This document shows, piece after piece, positions 35,172-43,795 of a stretch of DNA of 64,000 bases. Position 1 is the first letter of the stretch. The number at the start of each line of letters is the position of its first letter. The notes under the pieces are model-generated. The model was not told the DNA's origin and ran no database searches. It saw nothing but the letters and a program-made list of their open reading frames with translations. Position numbers and translations under genes: made by a program. Source of the stretch: Bryobacterales bacterium (GTDB lineage: Bacteria > Acidobacteriota > Terriglobia > Bryobacterales > Bryobacteraceae); assembly GCA_016721425.1 (NCBI GenBank), contig JADKID010000022.1:3803-67802 (forward strand). Direction: 5' to 3'.

Positions 35172-35927
35172 TCACCTTACGAGACGGCTGATCTGGATGG
35201 CGGCCTGTTGTATTCCCGAGCGATAGAGAATCGCCATTGCGGGCAGCAGCATTGCCAGGAACGCTAGCGAGCCCAGCATTTTGACGGGGAATGCGAGAGA
35301 GAGTAATTGCAGCTGAGACTGAATCCTGGCCATCAGAGCCAGCGAGATATCGGCTAGCAGAAGAAGGGCCGCGACTGGAATCGCCAGCCGGACACCCAAC
35401 TCAAGCATTGCGCTGCCGAAATGCACCAGGGACTCCGCTGCCGACCAACCGGGCCCGCCCGACCCAGGGGGCCAACGTACCAGGCTCTGCGAAAACGCGC
35501 GGATCACCAGCCCGTCACCACCGAAATGGAGGAACAGCAGATTCGATGCGATCTGAGCCAACGCCTGAAGGACTCCGGAGTCAGCCTCGCTGTTGGGGTC
35601 GATGGTGGACGCATAGGAAAAGCCAGCCTGCACCGCGATCGATTGCAGTCCGAAAACCAGGCCGTCGGAAAGGGAGCCGACAACGAGACCGACCGTCAAC
35701 CCAAAGGTCATCTCGCCAATCAGCCAGAGCACGAGCTGCCCGACGCCCTCTGGCTCAACCTGGAATGCTGTCGCGGATGGAAGCAATGTAATGCTGAGAG
35801 AGACGGCGAGGAGGACCTTCGCCGCGCCCGGGGCGCTTCTGATGCCCGGAACCGGAACGAATACGAGTATGCTGCCCAGTCTGGCAAGCAACAAGAACAT
35901 GGCAATGATGGATGGCATACCGCTCAC
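35172..35927 (-). CDS. fliR: Flagellar export gate protein FliR
   Basis: 251 aa, six predicted hydrophobic segments. FliR features include LLLARLGSILVFVPVPGIRSAP near the N-terminus and GLVFGLQSIAVQAGFSYASTIDPNSEADSG in the middle. Gate component with FliP and FliQ. Three base pairs downstream of fliQ; nine bases before flhB. Confidence 0.93.
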   Translation of the reverse strand: MSGMPSIIAMFLLLARLGSILVFVPVPGIRSAPGAAKVLLAVSLSITLLPSATAFQVEPEGVGQLVLWLIGEMTFGLTVGLVVGSLSDGLVFGLQSIAVQAGFSYASTIDPNSEADSGVLQALAQIASNLLFLHFGGDGLVIRAFSQSLVRWPPGSGGPGWSAAESLVHFGSAMLELGVRLAIPVAALLLLADISLALMARIQSQLQLLSLAFPVKMLGSLAFLAMLLPAMAILYRSGIQQAAIQISRLVR

Positions 35928-35930
35928 TGC

Positions 35931-36200
35931 CTACCTCGCGAAACGGCCGAAGTCACCAAACAGCTGGATCGTATACGTACAGAGGCGCATCAGCATCCAG
36001 GGCAGAAAAAGGAGGAGGCCCGCTAGAAACCCTGCCAGCCTGGGCAAGCTGCCAAACGCCGGGTCCTGGATCGAAGTGATGATCTGCACCAGACTGATTA
36101 CAATTCCAATTGCGAAACCAACGAATAGGATCGGCAGGCTGATCCAAAAAGCGGTCATTAGAGCTTGCCGGACAAGATCAACAATGGCTTGAGTATTCAC
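35931..36200 (-). CDS. fliQ: Flagellar export gate protein FliQ
   Basis: 89 aa, full length. Two hydrophobic helices separated by a loop. Conserved ISLVQIITSIQDPAF and the C-terminal GFLAGLLLFLPWMLMRLCTYT are typical, the usual ..QIxExTLxxxPK.. loop being replaced by QIITSIQDPAFGSLPR. Lies between fliP (7-bp gap) and fliR (3-bp gap). Confidence 0.93.
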   Translation of the reverse strand: MNTQAIVDLVRQALMTAFWISLPILFVGFAIGIVISLVQIITSIQDPAFGSLPRLAGFLAGLLLFLPWMLMRLCTYTIQLFGDFGRFAR

Positions 36201-36207
36201 GGTTCTC

Positions 36208-36933
36208 CTATTGGAAGCTCTTCATCAACGAGCCGACGACCAGCCCCCAGCCATCGACGAGCACAAAGAGCAGGATTTTGAATGGCGCTGAGACCATGAC
36301 GGGAGGGAGTTGCACCATGCCGATAGAAAGCGTCACCGACGCCACCACGATGTCGATGATCAGGAACGGCAAGAACAGAACGGCGCCGATTTGAAATCCG
36401 GCCTTCAATTCCGAAAGAACATACGCTGGCGCCAGCACCCTGAGTTCCAGGTCCGTGGCATGCCGGGGCGCAGGTGACTTCGTAACGTCGAGCATCAACG
36501 CGATGTCGCGCTCCTTGGCGAAGCGAAGGAGGAACGACTTGACGGGCTTAATCCCCTGTTCCAGCGCCTCTGATCCCGACAACCGGCCCTGCTCCATCGG
36601 CGCCCAACCCATCTCATAGGCGTCTTTCAGTACGGGCTGCATGACCAACAGTGATAGGAAGAGGGATAGTCCGATCAAGACCTGGTTGGAAGGGACAGTT
36701 TGCGTCCCCAGCGCCTGCCGGAGGAAGTGTAGCACTACGCTAATTCTCAGGAATGGGGTCAGGGACACAAGGACGGCAGGCAGCAGCGTCAATGCCGTCA
36801 TCAGCATGACGATCTGTAGCGGCAAGCCGGGTATCTCGCGGCGGCCGGCTCCGGTTACCGCCAGTCCCGACAAGAGGTCGGCCGGAGCGGCCAGCATTGG
36901 CGTCGCCATCGCTAGCGCAATATGCAGTTTCAA
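36208..36933 (-). CDS. fliP: Flagellar export gate protein FliP
   Basis: 241 aa with a cleavable N-terminal signal (MKLHIALAMATPMLAAP) as in other FliP. Signatures: LLPAVLVSLTPFLRISVVLHFLR, PSNQVLIGLSLFLSLLVM, LAPAYVLSELKAGFQIGA and LPFLIIDIVVASVTLSIGMVQLPP. It nucleates the export-gate core. Start overlaps the fliO stop (ATGA). Confidence 0.95.
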   Translation of the reverse strand: MKLHIALAMATPMLAAPADLLSGLAVTGAGRREIPGLPLQIVMLMTALTLLPAVLVSLTPFLRISVVLHFLRQALGTQTVPSNQVLIGLSLFLSLLVMQPVLKDAYEMGWAPMEQGRLSGSEALEQGIKPVKSFLLRFAKERDIALMLDVTKSPAPRHATDLELRVLAPAYVLSELKAGFQIGAVLFLPFLIIDIVVASVTLSIGMVQLPPVMVSAPFKILLFVLVDGWGLVVGSLMKSFQ

Positions 36934-37241
36934 CTCTCCTCCCCGCGCTGCCTGACAATCGCAGTGCCCAGTTCGGCGAGGAACTGGCCTCCGGCGGGGT
37001 CAAAGGTGGCGCCTTGGGGGTGGGTTGCCAGGAGGACGGTCCGGTCCCCAACACGGACCAGGTGCAGGCTGTGCTGTGGTGTTAGTGACAGGCGTCCGGC
37101 TACGGACATGGTTTCTCTCTCAGTACTCCGTCTGCCGGGCAGAAGCCATATCCGGCCGGTCTTTCTACCTAGTGCCCAGACTGCGATGGCGAGTAGCCCG
37201 AATACCGCCAGCAGGCCTGCTATTTGTTCAGCCAGTTGCAC
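36930..37241 (-). CDS. fliO: Flagellar biosynthesis protein FliO
   Basis: 103 aa from a GTG start placed seven bases after GAGGAG; that Shine-Dalgarno lies in the last codons of fliN. A TTG five codons earlier would leave the ribosome-binding site inside the gene. One membrane helix (about 5-25) is followed by a small cytosolic domain with SVAGRLSLTPQHSLHLVRVGDRTVLLATH, the FliO pattern. Assists FliP assembly. Confidence 0.85.
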   Translation of the reverse strand: MQLAEQIAGLLAVFGLLAIAVWALGRKTGRIWLLPGRRSTERETMSVAGRLSLTPQHSLHLVRVGDRTVLLATHPQGATFDPAGGQFLAELGTAIVRQRGEES

Positions 37242-37245
37242 CAAA

Positions 37246-37494
37246 CTACTCCTCAATATTGAAATCCGTAATCCGGACGCCCATCGTATCTTCGATGATC
37301 ACGATCTCTCCAAACCCAACCAGGGACCCGCCCACGATGATGTCGATGTTCTCGCCCGCCGATCGGGTCATTCGGATCACGCTACCCTCTTCCAGTTCCA
37401 GGACCTCGCGCATTCGCATGACCCTCCGATCCAGTTCGACTTCCAGATCGAGCATCACATCGAGCAGCAGCGCGGTTTGTTCGGCGGTTGTCAT
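37246..37494 (-). CDS. fliN: Flagellar motor switch protein FliN, short form
   Basis: 82 aa, essentially only the SpoA domain: LDLEVELDRRVMRMREVLELEEGSVIRM, then DIIVGGSLVGFGEIVIIEDTMGVRITDF. It would form part of the C-ring and bind FliH. A longer FliN-like protein is encoded at the distal end of the same operon (29207-30022). FliM is not in this window. Confidence 0.9.
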   Translation of the reverse strand: MTTAEQTALLLDVMLDLEVELDRRVMRMREVLELEEGSVIRMTRSAGENIDIIVGGSLVGFGEIVIIEDTMGVRITDFNIEE

Positions 37495-37513
37495 CTTCGG
37501 TCGGCGCCGATCA

Positions 37514-38764
37514 CTAGCGTTTGAGGTTGATCGTGTCCTGGCTCAGCTCGTCCACTGCTGTCACCACTCGCGCATTCGCCTGGTATCCGCGTTGGAGAAC
37601 GATCAGGTTGGTGAATTCCTTGGCGATGTCAACCGTGGAGAATTCGACAGCGCCGCCCATGATTTCGCCGCGCCCTCCCGTGCCGGGTACGCCGACCGCG
37701 GGCAATGCGCTTCGCGCGCTCAACTGAAAATTGTTGTTTCCCACAGCCAGCATCGACTCCGGATTGCGGATGGCGGCCATGCTAAGCTGGCCCACGGCTA
37801 CCTGCTGTCCGTTGGAATACTGGGCAAGCACCCGTCCGCCATCGCCGATACCAACTCTGACGAGTTGCGCGGCCGCGAAGCCGTCCTGAGCGTTTGCGGA
37901 TACGGCTGAGGGTTGGGAGTATTGCGTGAGCCGGGGCGTTGCGCCGTTGTAGAGATTCCAGGTGATGCTCATATTGGCTGCTCCATTCAGGAGACCGGGA
38001 ACCGCCATAGTCGGCATCGGCCCAGTGACGGGAGGAGCGGTCATCTTGCCCATCGCATCGAATGTGATCGTGCCGGTCACCGGGGCAAAAGGCGGAGTGA
38101 CCAGATCGGAATTCGGGAACTGCATCGAGTAGTTCCACTGCCCCTGCGTGGCCGACTTCTGGAATTGAACTGATACGACGTGGGAGCCTCCGAGAGAGTC
38201 AAATACCTCTATCGAAGTGGAGAAGGTGGTCGGCGTTGGTACCGCAACGCCAGCTGCGTCCAGATTGAGGTCAAACGAGAGTGAACTTGTTGCCACGGGC
38301 GCCCGCAGTGAGCCGACCGGCACGTTGACGTCGGTTGGCGGTTGCGTAGTATCCAAAACCCCGTTGATCTCATTCCAGCCCTGAACACGGAATCCGGTAG
38401 CCGTTACGAGTTGACCGTCCCGGTTAACCTGCAGGTTGCCACCACGCGTATAGAGCACGCTGTTCGTCAATGAGTCACGGACGACGAGAAACCCGTCTCC
38501 CTGAATCGCGACATCGAGCGGGCCGGCGCTAGCCTGGATTGCGCCCTGGGAGAACTGCCTGATGGTGGTCGGCCGGGCAACGCCGAATCCGACTTGCGTT
38601 TCGCCAAGTCCCGCGCCAAGGGACTGCGTTACCAGATCGCTGAAAGACACTACGCTCGCTTTGTAGCCCGGCGTGTTGAGGTTGGCGAGGTTGTTACCCA
38701 CCACATCGATTGCTGTTGTGTGTGCGCCGAGAGCACTGAGGGCCGTTGAGAAAGAGGTGAACAT
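37514..38764 (-). CDS. flgE: Flagellar hook protein FlgE
   Basis: 416 aa. N-terminal rod/hook motif: FSTALSALGAHTTAIDVVGNNLANLNTPGYKA. The central D1/D2 region carries TSIEVFDSLGGSHVVSVQF. The C-terminal helix is AKEFTNLIVLQRGYQANARVVTAVDELSQD. Hook polymer outside the outer membrane. Follows flgD by 19 bp. Confidence 0.95.
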   Translation of the reverse strand: MFTSFSTALSALGAHTTAIDVVGNNLANLNTPGYKASVVSFSDLVTQSLGAGLGETQVGFGVARPTTIRQFSQGAIQASAGPLDVAIQGDGFLVVRDSLTNSVLYTRGGNLQVNRDGQLVTATGFRVQGWNEINGVLDTTQPPTDVNVPVGSLRAPVATSSLSFDLNLDAAGVAVPTPTTFSTSIEVFDSLGGSHVVSVQFQKSATQGQWNYSMQFPNSDLVTPPFAPVTGTITFDAMGKMTAPPVTGPMPTMAVPGLLNGAANMSITWNLYNGATPRLTQYSQPSAVSANAQDGFAAAQLVRVGIGDGGRVLAQYSNGQQVAVGQLSMAAIRNPESMLAVGNNNFQLSARSALPAVGVPGTGGRGEIMGGAVEFSTVDIAKEFTNLIVLQRGYQANARVVTAVDELSQDTINLKR

Positions 38765-38783
38765 GTGGCGTGTCCTTCCGATA

Positions 38784-39086
38784 CTAGGGTTGGGTGGTGG
38801 TGCTTTCGGCGGTGGGGGTCAGCAGCGTTCGGATCTTCTCCAGTTCCTGCTTCATGCTCATCGATTGCTCCAACTGCGTGAACTGAGCGAGTTGCGTCAC
38901 GAAGCTGATTCCGTCAGCCGGCTTGGTAGGATCCTGGTGCTGAAGTTGCGCCAGCATGAGCTTCATAAAGACATCCTTCCCTGCCAGGTCGTCGCTGGAT
39001 GCCTTTGGCGTAGTCGACTTCTGCGCGAGGAGGTCGGTGATGTTGCCCCACGCCTGTTCCTTGGTAACTCCGCTTGTTTCGCTCAA
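38784..39086 (-). CDS. flgD: Flagellar hook capping protein FlgD, short form
   Basis: 100 aa, less than half the common FlgD length. Only the N-terminal assembly region is present: LAGKDVFMKLMLAQLQHQDPTKPADG (the FLxLLVxQLxxQDPxxP motif), then FVTQLAQFTQLEQSM. The Ig-like and Tudor-like domains of enterobacterial FlgD are absent and the reading frame closes cleanly. TTG start six bases after AAGGAGG and overlapping the fliK stop (TTGA). Cap for hook assembly. Confidence 0.9.
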   Translation of the reverse strand: MSETSGVTKEQAWGNITDLLAQKSTTPKASSDDLAGKDVFMKLMLAQLQHQDPTKPADGISFVTQLAQFTQLEQSMSMKQELEKIRTLLTPTAESTTTQP

Positions 39087-40501
39087 AACTGTCCTCCTTG
39101 AATGGATAGCCGCCTAAGTGCGGCGGCGACGTTCCTGTCTTCGATCTCTTCTGCCCAGTTGGTCCGGCGCTCGGGCTCAGAGCCCTGCCCGGAGGTGTCG
39201 AGTTCCGGTCCAACGCTCCGTACGGAGGACTGGGCCGACTCGTGGTTTGACAAACGAATCTCCTCTGATGGTCTTGACTCGAAGGAGCGGCTTGGAGTGC
39301 GAAATTCCGCAGACCACCCGCGGGACTCCAACCCTCGCTCCAGAGCCGGCAGATCATTTGCGACAGCCGAGGCCAGCCGTGTGTCCTCGGTTCGGATCGT
39401 CACTTTGACGTCGCCCCTGGTCTCAGTGAACCGGAGGTCCACCGGACGGCCGGCGGTCGCCTGGAGCCGGATTGTGATGGCCTGAGGTTGATGGGGTGTA
39501 GCCTCCGAATCGGGCTCCCTTGCCGGACGGGCTGCGGCAGGCTGGTCCAATCTGGCAGCAGGAGCGGCACTTTGGCCAGGACCACCCGGACGTGCGGCGG
39601 GCGGAGCCGGAGGGGGGGCGGCCCAGGGCGAGTCAGCTGCGGACGGCGTTGCCGGCTCCTGACGCCGCACCTGATCCGGTCTCTCCCTTCTGGGACTGTC
39701 TGGCTCCTGTTGGCCCTCCGGTTGTCCGGATGGTGCAGCCGCGCCTTCGGCGGATTGCTGGGCATGAGGGCGAGTAATGGGGGCGGGTTCGCCTGGCACT
39801 CGATGGGCCGCCCGGACTGCGGTATCGAGGTCAACGATTGGATGACTCGCCACCCCGGGTGCCTCCCGGATCGGGCATTCAGTTTGAATTGCACGATCGC
39901 GCATCCAGCCTTCCAGGACGACCGGCCGTGCCGACATCTCGGGCGTCAGCGGGCTCTGGCCCGGAGGCACAGTCCGAGCGTCAGCGACGCGCGGCTGCGC
40001 CGGTTTGGACGGCAACTCGGCGCCAGTGGTTGGCCTGGGTATTCCGGGCGATGGCGATGATGTCTCGACCAGCCCAGTTGATCCAAGGGCGGCACCGACC
40101 GGGGAGGGCGGCGTATCGCGGCCAAGCGCAGGACGGGATAGGCAAATGAGCGGGGTTGGCAACGGGCACAGCGGGAACCACTGTGAACTGAGATCTTCGG
40201 CTCTCCTGTTTGGCGTACTGGGGATCAATGACCGAGAAGAGCGCCCGGATGGCTGGGGAGTCTGCTCCGCTTCCACGGGTGGCGGTGAGTCCACCTCGGC
40301 AGCCTCGGCGACCGGAAATATTTCGGCAAGCAGGAGGTTAAAAATGTCCGATAGGAGGAAATCTGGAGGTCCATTGGGTTGGGCGGCTGCTGAGACGCTT
40401 AAGGCGGAGGGGCCGATCAGAATCTGCAACGGAGATGCCGACGGTGAAGTCACGTCTGGGTGGATGCAATCGGCGGGCCAACTGTAAATGGATGAAAGCA
40501 A
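39083..40501 (-). CDS. fliK: Flagellar hook-length control protein FliK-like
   Basis: 472 aa, Pro/Ala/Ser-rich low-complexity for about 360 residues, then a folded C-terminal domain (about 375-450). Sequences there such as ITIRLQATAGRPVDLRFTET and VKVTIRTEDTRLASAVANDL fit the FliK substrate-switching domain. Position at the head of a flgD-flgE operon is classical for fliK. The start is uncertain: TTG at 40501 or GTG at 40453, neither with a clear ribosome-binding site. Confidence 0.75.
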   Translation of the reverse strand: MLSSIYSWPADCIHPDVTSPSASPLQILIGPSALSVSAAAQPNGPPDFLLSDIFNLLLAEIFPVAEAAEVDSPPPVEAEQTPQPSGRSSRSLIPSTPNRRAEDLSSQWFPLCPLPTPLICLSRPALGRDTPPSPVGAALGSTGLVETSSPSPGIPRPTTGAELPSKPAQPRVADARTVPPGQSPLTPEMSARPVVLEGWMRDRAIQTECPIREAPGVASHPIVDLDTAVRAAHRVPGEPAPITRPHAQQSAEGAAAPSGQPEGQQEPDSPRRERPDQVRRQEPATPSAADSPWAAPPPAPPAARPGGPGQSAAPAARLDQPAAARPAREPDSEATPHQPQAITIRLQATAGRPVDLRFTETRGDVKVTIRTEDTRLASAVANDLPALERGLESRGWSAEFRTPSRSFESRPSEEIRLSNHESAQSSVRSVGPELDTSGQGSEPERRTNWAEEIEDRNVAAALRRLSIQGGQF

Positions 40502-40630
40502 AAGTGAGCGATTGCTGCGGACGCTCCTGTTAGCGTATGAAGTTCCGAATTGAAACTCGGAAAGTGAACAATGTGTTCCGTTTTGAACGATCTACACACT
40601 CGCCTTTCTGAAACGAGGGGATTCGTGAGA

Positions 40631-40647
40631 TTGGGCCGTAAATTGCT
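40631..40647 (+). promoter_or_regulatory. Possible sigma-54-type promoter before flgF
   Basis: TTGGGCCGTAAATTGCT has GG (40633-40634) and GC (40645-40646) separated by exactly 10 bases, the sigma-54 -24/-12 spacing, and keeps TTGC. The -24 element is TTGGGCC rather than TTGGCAC. The implied transcript would begin about eight bases before the flgF ATG. Weak support; the 164-bp divergent gap 40502-40665 must hold promoters for both flagellar operons. Confidence 0.3.
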
Positions 40648-40665
40648 ACGTAAATCTCGACGATT

Positions 40666-41394
40666 ATGGACCCCATTACCTCCACAGCGGCGGCTGGCAT
40701 CCGGGCGAGAATGGAGTCGCTCGATCTACTCGCAAACAACCTTGCCAACAGCGGGACGCCGGGCTTCAAGGCGGACCGGGAAGCATATCGACTGTATACC
40801 GCCGGCGAGAGCAGCCGCGAGATGGCCTTCTCGCCAGTCATCGAATCGCACGTAACGGACTTCTCTCAGGGACCCCTGACAGTGACCGCCAATCCAGGGG
40901 ACCTTGCTATCTCTGGCGATGGATTCCTCGCCGTCGACGCACCGCGCGGCCTCTTACTGACGAGAAATGGGAAGCTCCATGTAACACCGGATGGCAAGCT
41001 GGTGACGCCGGAAGGCTATGAGGCGGCCACAGTAGAGCCGCGGCGGATGCGTTTGAACCCGGCCTTGCCGTTCGAGATCGGCACGGACGGAGCTGTTACT
41101 CAGGACGGCTCCGTGGCAGGGCACCTGCGGATCTCGGAAGCGATGCCCGGCGCGACACCCACCAAACAGGAAGGCGCCTATTTTCGTTTGGATTCCAGTC
41201 AGCTCCGGAATCTACCGACGGAGCGATACCAGGTCCGGCAGGGCCATCTGGAAGGCTCTAATTTCTCCCCTGCCGAGGCGAGTGTGAAGTTGATTGCCGT
41301 CCTGAGGCAGTTCGAGACGCTGCAACGCGCCATGCAACTGGGCGGTGAGATGGGCCGCAAGACGGTCGAGGACGTTGCGCGAGTCGCGCCCTAG
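40666..41394 (+). CDS. flgF: Flagellar proximal rod protein FlgF
   Basis: 242 aa. N-terminal rod signature: AGIRARMESLDLLANNLANSGTPGFKA. The middle has DLAISGDGFLAVDAPRGLLLTRNGKLHV, typical of FlgF/FlgG. C-terminal SVKLIAVLRQFETLQRAMQLGGEMGRK. First gene of the plus-strand rod/ring operon flgF-flgG-flgA-flgH-flgI-flgJ, divergent from fliK. Confidence 0.93.
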   Translation: MDPITSTAAAGIRARMESLDLLANNLANSGTPGFKADREAYRLYTAGESSREMAFSPVIESHVTDFSQGPLTVTANPGDLAISGDGFLAVDAPRGLLLTRNGKLHVTPDGKLVTPEGYEAATVEPRRMRLNPALPFEIGTDGAVTQDGSVAGHLRISEAMPGATPTKQEGAYFRLDSSQLRNLPTERYQVRQGHLEGSNFSPAEASVKLIAVLRQFETLQRAMQLGGEMGRKTVEDVARVAP

Positions 41395-41412
41395 GGAATC
41401 GAAGGGAGTTTC

Positions 41413-42204
41413 ATGATCCGAGCACTTTTCAGCGCCGCCAGCGGGATGAATGCGCAGCAGGCCAATGTCGACAATATCGCGCACAACCTGGCCAATGCGA
41501 ACACGGTTGGCTACAAGGCGCGGCGAGCCCAATTTCAGGATCTGTTCTATCAAACGATGAACCAACCGGGCGCGGCTGCCGGATCCCAGACCGTCGTTCC
41601 GAGCGGGTTGCAGCTGGGGCTCGGCACCCGAATCGCCTCCAACGAAATCACGTTTGCGCAGGGGAGTTTCTCCGGTACGAGCAATCCGCTGGATCTTGTG
41701 ATTGAGGGTCGTGGGTTCTTCCAGGTACGGCGCCCGTCCGGGGAGATCGGCTACACCCGGGCTGGGCAGTTTCACCTGGACCGAGATGGCAATCTCGTCA
41801 CCTCGGAAGGAGATGCCCTGGAGCCGCAAGTGACGGTTCCTCCGGAAGCGCAGAGCATCACGATCGCCGCCGATGGAACCGTGAGTTTCACGCTGCCTGG
41901 CCAGACCGCGGCGCAGCTCGGCGGTCAGATCCAACTTGCCAATTTCGCCAATCCAGCCGGCCTGAACAGCATTGGCAGGAACCTCTATCTGCCGACAAAC
42001 GCTTCCGGTGAGCCCACGGTCGGCACACCCGGCGGCCAGGAGGGGTTGGGCGCGCTCATGCAGGGCTACGTCGAGCAGTCGAACGTCTCCGTGGTGGAGG
42101 AGTTTATCAACCTGATTGTGAGCCAGCGCGCCTACGAGGCGAATTCCAAGGTGGTCAAGGCTGCCGATGAGATGTACCAACAGGCCAACAACGTAACCCG
42201 ATGA
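41413..42204 (+). CDS. flgG: Flagellar distal rod protein FlgG
   Basis: 263 aa, typical length. MIRALFSAASGMNAQQANVDNIAHNLANANTVGYKARRA at the N-terminus and EEFINLIVSQRAYEANSKVVKAADEMYQQANNV at the C-terminus are diagnostic. AAGGGAG lies seven bases before the ATG. Its end overlaps flgA as ATGA. Confidence 0.96.
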   Translation: MIRALFSAASGMNAQQANVDNIAHNLANANTVGYKARRAQFQDLFYQTMNQPGAAAGSQTVVPSGLQLGLGTRIASNEITFAQGSFSGTSNPLDLVIEGRGFFQVRRPSGEIGYTRAGQFHLDRDGNLVTSEGDALEPQVTVPPEAQSITIAADGTVSFTLPGQTAAQLGGQIQLANFANPAGLNSIGRNLYLPTNASGEPTVGTPGGQEGLGALMQGYVEQSNVSVVEEFINLIVSQRAYEANSKVVKAADEMYQQANNVTR

Positions 42205-43097
42205 GACTAGCGATTCTCTTGTTTCTTGTCTCTTCCGCTTCTGCCCAGGCTGCCTGTGTCATCGTGGACCGGTCTTCGGTCACGGCAGGGGATCTGGCGT
42301 CTGTTCTGCCCGAGTTCCGGTTGATCCGGGCAGACCGGCGCTTGCTTTGGGCGCCGGTTCCGGGATTGACCCGTCTGCTCACTGGTCCTGAGGTGCAACA
42401 ACTGGCGGCGAAGGAGAGCCTGACCGTTCCGCCCGGCACCACGGTGTGCCTGCAGAGAAGGACGGTACTATTCTCCGAAGAGCAGGTAGTTGCAGCCTTG
42501 CGGGAACGCCTCCCCGCCGGAGCAGAACTGCGGTTGGTGGACTACTGCCGGCTGCCGGTAATGCCGGGACGCTTGCGGTTTGCGTCTCGTCCCTTGATCC
42601 GAAATGCCGGCGGCCGTCCGGAACTTCATTGGAAAGGCACCGTGATCGACGATGACCAGCGGACCGCGCCATTCTGGGCCGTGGTTCAAGTGCTGATCAG
42701 CCGGCAGGTGGTCCGGGCTGTACGGCCGATTCCAGTGAATACCCTGCTGTCTGGCGACGACGTGGCCGAGTCCGTGGAGCAGTCCTCACTTGTCGACGAC
42801 GTTCCGCCGCTGCGTTTGGCCGATCTAGTCGGCAAGGAGGCGAGGCGACCGATCGATGCCAAGCAGGTGATCCAACTCGCCTGGCTCCGTGAGCCTCTGC
42901 TGATCCGAAAAGGGCAGGCCGTCCGAGTGATGGTAGAGTCCGGCCAAACACGACTCGGGCTCGACGGGCGCGCTCTCAACGGCGGGAACCTCGGCGCAAC
43001 GCTGCTCGTGAAAAGTGATGAGAACGGCAGAATGTTCCGGGCCCAGGTTACTGGCCCAGGCATGGTGGCCGTTCGGATGGAGGCTAATGCCAGATGA
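42201..43097 (+). CDS. flgA: P-ring assembly chaperone FlgA
   Basis: 298 aa with signal peptide (MRLAILLFLVSSASAQA). The C-terminal half holds the SAF domain: VRAVRPIPVNTLLSGDDVAESVEQ, then IDAKQVIQLAWLREPLLIRKGQAV and VMVESGQTRLGLDGRALNGGNLG. Periplasmic chaperone for FlgI. Overlaps flgG and flgH by four bases each. Confidence 0.9.
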   Translation: MRLAILLFLVSSASAQAACVIVDRSSVTAGDLASVLPEFRLIRADRRLLWAPVPGLTRLLTGPEVQQLAAKESLTVPPGTTVCLQRRTVLFSEEQVVAALRERLPAGAELRLVDYCRLPVMPGRLRFASRPLIRNAGGRPELHWKGTVIDDDQRTAPFWAVVQVLISRQVVRAVRPIPVNTLLSGDDVAESVEQSSLVDDVPPLRLADLVGKEARRPIDAKQVIQLAWLREPLLIRKGQAVRVMVESGQTRLGLDGRALNGGNLGATLLVKSDENGRMFRAQVTGPGMVAVRMEANAR

Positions 43098-43792
43098 GCC
43101 GCCGATTCTTTCTTATAGGTTGCCTCATCCCATTTCTGCTGCCGCCGGGCGCCGAGGCTGGGCGGAAGCCGAAGGTGCCGGAATTGCGCTCTATCGATCG
43201 CATCATCCGGGATTCGGAGGCGCAAGCTCGTGAGGTCGTGCTGGCGCCAGGCTCGCTCTATGATCCAGCGGGACGGTTGGCGGATCTGTCCCGGGACCAG
43301 CGCGCCTTGCAGCCAAACGATCTGGTAACCATCGTGATCTTCGACAAAGCGTCCGCTGTCTCAAAAGGCGCAAGTACCGCATCCCGGAAGTCGTCAGTCA
43401 GCGCGAGCGTGAAGGCCCTCGCTGGGCCGGTCAGGACGCCCGGGCCGCTCTCTTCTCTGGCGGATTTGAGTGGTGAGGGGAAGCTGGACGGACAGGCTGA
43501 GACTAGCCGCGAGTCGCAACTCTCCACGACCCTGTCTGCTCGTGTGACGCACGCCCTGCCCAATGGAAACCTGGTCGTTGAAGGTACCAAGGAGATCACG
43601 ATCAACTCCGAACGCCAACGCGTCTACGTGCGCGGAATCCTGCGCTGGAATGACTTGAGTACGTCGAACAGGATCTCCTCGGATCGCCTGGCCGAGTTGG
43701 AGGTCAAGGTGGACGGAAAGGGACTCGTCAACGACTCCATCCGCCGGCCCGGCCTGCTCTACCGGTTGCTCCTAGGCATACTGCCGTTCTGA
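43094..43792 (+). CDS. flgH: Flagellar L-ring protein FlgH
   Basis: 232 aa. Signal segment MSRRFFLIGCLIPFLLPPGAEA. The core has LQPNDLVTIVIFDKASA, THALPNGNLVVEGTKEITINSERQRVYVRGILR, then the conserved end DSIRRPGLLYRLLLGILPF. FlgH is usually a lipoprotein; here the only Cys (LIGC) sits too early for a normal lipobox, so cleavage after AEA is at least as likely. Outer-membrane ring. Confidence 0.93.
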   Translation: MSRRFFLIGCLIPFLLPPGAEAGRKPKVPELRSIDRIIRDSEAQAREVVLAPGSLYDPAGRLADLSRDQRALQPNDLVTIVIFDKASAVSKGASTASRKSSVSASVKALAGPVRTPGPLSSLADLSGEGKLDGQAETSRESQLSTTLSARVTHALPNGNLVVEGTKEITINSERQRVYVRGILRWNDLSTSNRISSDRLAELEVKVDGKGLVNDSIRRPGLLYRLLLGILPF

Positions 43793-43795
43793 GTT

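Noticed and set aside
43094..43160. FlgH as a lipoprotein with lipobox LIGC
   Set aside because: The Cys is at residue 10 before the hydrophobic stretch; a normal signal-peptidase I site after it is equally possible, so lipidation was not asserted.
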